Source: Hirudo medicinalis (Eukaryota; Annelida; Clitellata; Hirudinida; Hirudinidae). From it: DNA of 21,876 bases. The stretch's first letter is position 1. Every line of letters begins with the position of its first letter. Below the pieces are notes generated by a model that saw only the letters and a list, made by a program, of their open reading frames with translations, ran no database searches and was not told the origin of the DNA. The translations under genes were made by a program, and so were the position numbers. This document shows, one piece after another, positions 17,225-21,876 of this stretch. The DNA lies in NCBI GenBank assembly GCA_011800805.1, contig MPNW01000002.1, forward strand, positions 28,610-50,485, given 5' to 3'.

Positions 17225-18826
17225 TTAGGTGGTCAGGCTATTTTCTATCATCTCTAGCGAGGCAACCAACTCAGCTTCTTCAATAGTATTGTTTAAGGAG
17301 TCAATATCTAAAAATGAAAATGATTTTTAAGGGAGCTATGGTATCTTCATGATAATAGTCAATTACCTATAACATGGCTCACTCCATTTAAATTAGGGTG
17401 GAAAGTTGCTTCATTTGTGATGAATTTGCAAGTGACTTCAGTTTCAGAGGCTCCAGGACAGCTCCTTACGAATAGATTTGTGAGACTCTTTTGTTTAATC
17501 TCCTTTACATTGGCTGTAGGCAGAACTTTATTATCCTTTGATTGTTGAAAGTTGTCAACAAATGTTTGAGTAGCTTGGAGAGTATATTCATCAAAAAAGG
17601 AATCCTCATCAGGTACTGTATTATCTTTTACTTGGTTGTCAGTCTCCAAGAAATTTTCGACAAATTTCTGAGTAGCCTGGAGAGTGGGTTCATCAAAAAA
17701 TGAGTCTTCATCCCAGTCTTTCTCACGTTTTGTATCTTGCTCATTGAATCTAACTGTGGAAGATTCCGACAATATCTTTTTCTTCCTAGTGCGTTTCATT
17801 CGCTTTTGATGGGTCCTGCACGAAGCAAATAAGGTACAAATAAATTTCTGTGGTTCTTAATGGGTAAATGTAGGTTATGAACCCTGAAGATTTAGAGTGA
17901 GGTGCTGATAAGAATTTAAGTTGATATGCAGTTCCTTGACAAACTAAAGCAATACAATCAACAATGATGAAGGATGTGCAATCAAAATTGCAGTGTCAAT
18001 TATCAAAACCAAAAATTAAAGTTTACCAAGATTGTGAAAAATTACTAAAAAATGTTTTGATGGGCATAAATGATGGCAAATTTACAGTAAATACATTATT
18101 TGTAGTGTGAATATAATATCATCAGGACATTACACCACAGTATTTAATATCATAAAGTTTTGACTTACTTTAAGGGTGTTGAATGGCAAAAACCTTGACT
18201 CTGTGTTGGGCTGCTGTACCTGAATCTGATGGTGGGAGAAAGGTGGCATGCAGTTTGCAACGGAGATGATATTACTGTATGATGAAGGTTTTGAGTCCCA
18301 TTGGAAGGTGCTCCACATATGAATTTTTTTTCTTTGCAGTACAACCTAAAATCAAATGAGTTTGGTAAAATGTTAACAATTTTAGCCCTCAACATTTAAA
18401 GAAAAGATGGTAAAGAGTAATTTGTAGCAGTTATAAGCCATAATAAATAGAACACTCTTTGAGTTTGAGCAGTACATTTTAATGATATGCTGATTTCGAT
18501 ATGAAAACCCAAGTCCTATGGAGTATATAAATGAGAGAATTTGGGTTTGGTCCGACAGAAAAGATTTAGCCATTTTGCTTAGAGTAACATTCATGTCGCT
18601 TTTAAGCATAATCACAGCTTAAGAAAATTTGGTTCAAAACTTGATTTAAGCATTGTTTTTGCACAATTACCTTTTGAACATTTAGGGCTTCCCCACTCAA
18701 CATCGCAATGACCCTCAATCTTCTTTACAACTTAATCAATAGTAAAACATATTAAACTTTTAAACTCTTTAAAATAAAACAATCAGACTTCTTTATACCA
18801 TCGTTTGATCCTTTTTTCTTAATCAT
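17225..18826 (-). CDS. Unidentified basic/acidic protein, five exons, convergent with PARP1
   Basis: Exons on the minus strand: 18826-18799, 18730-18671, 18331(or 18345)-18169, 17815-17367, 17307-17225. They total about 783 nt, or 260 residues. Junctions are GT-AG, with a consensus GTAAGT after exon 3, and frame is continuous if exon 3 starts at 18331. The N terminus MIKKKGSND leads to CDVEWGSPKCSK. A Ser/Thr/Pro-rich middle is followed by a basic cluster (KRMKRTRKKK), probably an NLS. Two copies of DEDSFFDExTLQATQxFVxNF follow, 34 codons apart, then an acidic-hydrophobic tail ending LEMIENSLTT. I do not recognise the family. Aromatic residues in acidic runs and the WxSP near the N terminus recall RPA-binding proteins such as ETAA1, but this is a weak resemblance. 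Exons 4 and 5 are the most certain. Confidence 0.75.
17548..17712 (-). repeat. Tandem 21-residue motif in the minus-strand protein
   Basis: Copy 1 is at 17712-17650 and copy 2 at 17610-17548, a period of 34 codons. Over 63 bases they differ at 13 sites. Eight of the changes are synonymous, and 18 of 21 residues are identical. The motif begins DEDSFFDE and continues TLQATQ.FV.NF, an acidic start followed by an amphipathic helix. Confidence 0.85.
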
Positions 18827-19430
18827 TTCAGATTGAATAACTTAGTGAAAGAATTTGTTCAAACGAGCAACACTTTTGTCGTAAAGTTGATAAAGGACAG
18901 GCACACTGTTTAAACGACCATCTCTAATCCATAAAAATTATCCGTCGAAACAGCCGCTACTGTGAATTCGTTCGGATCACAAAAATAAACAAAAATCCTA
19001 AATAGAAGCGCTTAGCTTAAAAGTGTTCAAAATAACATTGTTGTATTGTGTGTCATTGGGTTTCAAAAGGAACGACGCTGAATCCAGGGGATGTTAGGTA
19101 TCAATGTCCAATAAAAGGTCAGACTTCTGCATGTCATATCTTCGATCGCAAGAGTACGAATGCCCTTGCTGCTTGGAATCTTCCTTGTTTCTTATAGTCA
19201 GGCAATGTCAAATATGCGACCCTTTAAGACCATACAAAGGTTCCTAAAGCGCGAATACGTTTCATCTTCGTAACGTAAATTTAAAAAAAAACAATTTTTC
19301 TATTGTTTTAGCGAATCATGCGCTTTTCTAAGTTTGACAGCCATCCGGAACTGTTGTCAACGGAATTTCAGGAATGATTTTGTGATTTCTCAGCTTTTGA
19401 ACATCAGTTGACATTATTCTCAGAACCTTC
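18827..19430. other. Upstream region of the minus-strand gene
   Basis: No coding frame is supported. The first 150 bases would hold the 5' UTR and promoter of the minus-strand gene. No TATA box is evident. Base composition is more balanced here than in the surrounding introns. An AATAAA on the + strand lies near 19110. Confidence 0.35.
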
Positions 19431-19590
19431 GATGTTGCCAGGGCAGCTTACAGAAATTTCGGGCCCTTAGGTACAGCAGCCATTGGCCCTATGTTATGTA
19501 CTAACATAGTAATGGAAAAGCAAGAAAAAAGGTAATGATTGTAATATTATAAAAAAAAAATTGCCGGTCCCCTTGGCCTTTGCCCCCGTT
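19431..19590 (-). repeat. Dispersed repeat, copy C (inverted)
   Basis: The reverse complement aligns with copy A (2281-2420) and copy B (5551-5670) along nearly its full length: GGACCGGCAATTTTTTTT, CCTTTTTTCTTGCTTTTCC, ACATAACATAGGG, GGGCCCGAAATTTCTGTAAG, CCCTGGCAACATC. A 73-codon + strand frame here runs through the repeat and is not treated as a gene. Confidence 0.7.
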
Positions 19591-19782
19591 TCGACGGCCC
19601 TGGATGTTGCCAAAGCGGAAGAAAGCCTGCATACGGAACTATTAGAAATGCAGTCGTATTCTACACTCAGAACAAAGCATCTTGAAGTGGGATACCTGGT
19701 TTATTTTAATACCTTCCTGAAAAGTTTGAAAACTTCGGAAAGTTTGCCACAAAAATTGTTTTATAATAATTTTATAAAATAA

Positions 19783-19855
19783 TAATATTAATAATATAAT
19801 AATAATAATATTAAAATAATAATATAATAATATTATAATATAATATAATATTGAC
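19783..19855. repeat. AT-only simple repeat
   Basis: About 70 bases made only of A and T in ATAATATTA / ATAATA units, with many short self-complementary steps. Confidence 0.85.
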
Positions 19856-19859
19856 TGAT

Positions 19860-20635
19860 CAACACTTGTCATTTCTAATCAAAATCACTGTCATTTCAGC
19901 CAGACATACCAAAAATTGTCAGCAAAAAGCTGTCAAATCTTAGGACAAAACTCTAATTTAAAAATCTAATGATTGAATAGTTTCGAATAAATGTCCAGTT
20001 ATTTTAACTTCTGTAATTTTTGTACAAAGCATTTGTTGCTATTGCAAGCTGCAAGTATATTTTTGCCTTTTAAAATTTGATTTGTTTGTCAAACTACTTT
20101 GTACTTTTTGTATTTGTATTTAATAAAACATGTAAGCAATCAGTTTATTATGCAATCTCACTGCATTTTTGTTACATTATATAATTGTTTTATTACCATC
20201 CCTCAAGGCATTTAAAATTTAAATCATCCAAGGCTTAAATCACAATTGGTTGGGCCCTTAAGTATTCCAGCTTAATGAATTTACATATTTATGACCCCAA
20301 CTATTACATTAGTTTTTAGGTTATAATCCTCAAAACTCATTGTCCAAAAGTTCTAGAAATCACACAGAGAGGAGAGATAATATTAGTCCAAGTGGATGGT
20401 TTCTTGAAGTGCACAATCTGGTATTTTACATACTCTCCATGGATTGTGCAAAGTATGTTGTGTACTTCGTACTGTTATAACCCATAATTACATAAAATAA
20501 TTAGAGATTATTTAAATTTATATTGTTCCAAGGACATATTCAGTGTCTTTTGATGCTTGAGTCATCAGTTTCATAATAGCGCAAAAGTAGTGAAGACGAG
20601 AGTGAAGAGGGCAGCCAAGACAGCCAGAAATCCAA
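19860..20635. other. AT-rich intergenic stretch
   Basis: No gene found. A + strand frame around 20345-20480 (VLEITQRGEIILVQVDGFLE) has some coding texture but no start, splice signals or recognised motif. A 9-bp inverted repeat TGCACAATC / GATTGTGCA frames about 40 bases at 20410-20450. Confidence 0.35.
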
Positions 20636-20919
20636 GATACTCATCTGTATCCTATAGCATTGCAGATCAATGCAAATGCCAGGTTTGATACCTATGTGTA
20701 CCAACACTTCACATTTATCCACTAGTAGTTGTGTTTTCTAATAGCATATTTAAATTCACTCTTCAGAAATTTTTAAGAGCTGACACTGGCATGGATTATG
20801 GGGAGTTTTTAAATTTCATCCACTTTATTGCAGTTAGAAGGATGACATTCATTGAAAAGTGCATGGGATTCAGCGACATCCAGTCATCTACTGGGTTTTT
20901 AGAACACAATTCATGTTAA
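20636..20919 (+). pseudogene. Coding-like fragments, possible terminal exon or gene relic
   Basis: Segment 20636-20725 reads DTHLYPIALQINANARFDTY and ends at a TAG. After a CTCTTCAG acceptor, 20767-20919 reads KFLRADTGMDYGEFLNFIHF and on to GFLEHNSC and a TAA. The upstream sequence (20590-20630) gives an acidic SSEDESEEGSQDSQ run in another frame. Amino-acid texture and the good acceptor argue for real coding origin. Frame changes and lack of a start argue for a relic or for exons of a gene I cannot assemble. The family is not recognised. Confidence 0.35.
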
Positions 20920-21197
20920 TTGCAAATGCAAATTACAATGCATCATCGAAAACACAACAGATCAATTTTTATTGGGGGACTCCACATTAAATTTAATTGA
21001 TCTTAACAGAATGATTTATGTGTTTAATGAATTATTAAAGAATTTTATTGATGTGATTGTGTTAAAAGTGATCAGTGATAAATGTTCATGTCAACCCTTA
21101 AAATTCCTGAGCTTTTTCAGAATCCTTCAGTAGTGCACTTAGCTGCTTGAACAACTGACACTAAAACCAAATGCAGTGAGAAAAGTTTGCTTGTGCC
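20920..21197. other. Non-coding stretch
   Basis: AT-rich sequence between two coding-like fragments. Nothing recognised. Confidence 0.4.
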
Positions 21198-21512
21198 TTG
21201 AAAACTATGGATTATAAGAAGTGGGGCAATGTATTGTCACATTTGAGAAGTCTACATTCAGAAAGCATGAAACTCTGTCATTCAATAATTGCTTGGGAAA
21301 TGCATCAATTCACAGAAAATCACTTAAAAGCTAGATTCTTAAATAAGTCCCATAACTCAAAGTGCTGCTCTGATTGTACAAAGCTTATCAAATTTGTTGC
21401 AACAATCCAACTTTCTCTTGGAAACCACAACACTTGCTCCTCAGAAAAGAGACTGAATAATATTTCTGCTGCCCTGCCCAGGCACATTCAAAGAAAAATC
21501 AAACCTTACTAA
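21198..21512 (+). CDS. 104-codon open frame of unknown nature
   Basis: Open from ATG or an upstream in-frame point to TAA-class stop at 21510-21512. The composition is protein-like, with a CCSDCTKLI stretch and a basic C terminus (RHIQRKIKPY). It lies 30 bases before the R2-like element frame and could be a degraded part of the same or another mobile element. No family is recognised. Confidence 0.3.
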   Translation: MKTMDYKKWGNVLSHLRSLHSESMKLCHSIIAWEMHQFTENHLKARFLNKSHNSKCCSDCTKLIKFVATIQLSLGNHNTCSSEKRLNNISAALPRHIQRKIKPY

Positions 21513-21541
21513 AATAGCATGTAAAATCAACCAGAGCTGCT

Positions 21542-21876
21542 ATGATTAATCAGGAAAGGAGGCGAAAAGTGGAACAAGACCGAGTCGCGAGGGCGGTCCA
21601 GCAATCACAGCAGGGTAAGTGGACAACATGGGAAGACGTAATGCAACGATCCCTTACCTGTAGCGATATGTGGAAGATGTCCCCGCTCCGACTTGCCTTC
21701 GCGATAAGGTGAGTGTACGACCAGTTGCCCTCCAGGGACAATTTGCAGAAGTGGGGTTTGGTGGAAGACACCAAATGCGGGCTCTGTGGCGGGACCGAGA
21801 CTCTGCATCACGTGCTCAGCAATTGCACGTATGCCCTTGCCAACGGTCGGTACACATGGCGACATAACCAGGTCCT
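21542..21876 (+). mobile_element. R2-like non-LTR retrotransposon, 3' coding end, cut by window edge
   Basis: The frame from 21542 gives VQQSQQGKWTTWEDV, then MWKMSPLRLAFAIR, then an in-frame TGA at 21710-21712. It continues VYDQLPSRDNLQKWG, a C-x2-C-x7-H-x4-C knuckle (CGLCGGTETLHHVLSNC) and GRYTWRHNQVL. WTTWE, the YD.LPS..NL..WG block, the CCHC knuckle and GRYxWRHxxVL in this order are typical of R2-clade or related non-LTR elements in many animals. The TGA marks this copy as damaged unless read through. The remainder lies beyond 21876. Confidence 0.75.

Noticed and set aside
18671..18685. Alternative start of the minus-strand gene at the ATG in exon 2 (MFKR...)
   Set aside because: It would make the natural TTTTAG acceptor frame-correct, but it discards exon 1 and the open, well-spliced DVEWGSPKCSK reading. 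Kept only as an alternative.
1..21876. CRISPR array, operon, riboswitch or other bacterial system
   Set aside because: Introns, polyadenylation signals, SINEs and PARP1 show this is animal DNA. No regularly spaced direct repeats with unique spacers were seen.

Overview
This is animal (metazoan) nuclear DNA. It is AT-rich, its genes are split by GT-AG introns (many only 59-85 bp), and it is dense with decayed transposable elements. Nothing prokaryotic is present: no operons, no ribosome binding sites. The protein is close enough to vertebrate PARP1 to suggest a slowly evolving invertebrate, but the species cannot be fixed from the window.

The main gene is a complete poly(ADP-ribose) polymerase 1 (PARP1) on the + strand, 2866-17005. 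I could place 26 exons with phase checked across every junction. They encode about 981 residues with the full family order: Zn1, Zn2, NLS, Zn3/PADR1, BRCT, automodification linker, WGR, helical regulatory domain and ART catalytic domain. The H-Y-E catalytic triad and all zinc ligands are intact. The single difficulty is the start of exon 7, where the obvious acceptor gives a frameshift and a second AG ten bases later restores frame.

Convergent with it, tail to tail with 219 bp between stop codons, is a five-exon minus-strand gene (18826 down to 17225). It encodes about 260 residues with a basic cluster and two copies of an acidic/aromatic motif. I do not recognise it with certainty. Its composition is faintly like RPA-binding DNA-damage proteins such as ETAA1.

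Four of the six PARP1 introns over 500 bp owe much of their length to identifiable mobile DNA. Intron 1 holds a TA-flanked inverted-repeat element. Intron 3 holds an antisense pogo/Tigger-like transposase relic with a 150-bp hAT-like MITE nested in it, a dispersed-repeat copy and a tRNA-derived SINE. Intron 5 holds a 326-bp fold-back element whose ends resemble the intron 1 element. Intron 8 holds an antisense Ty3/gypsy relic with a probable LTR and a separate dispersed repeat.

The left flank (1-2865) has a long (TAA)/(TAACGA) microsatellite, a SINE-like repeat, a solo LTR with a 4-bp target duplication and one copy of a three-copy dispersed repeat. The right flank (18827-21876) has another copy of that repeat, coding-like fragments at 20636-20919 and 21198-21512 that I cannot assign, and the edge of an R2-like non-LTR retrotransposon running off the window.
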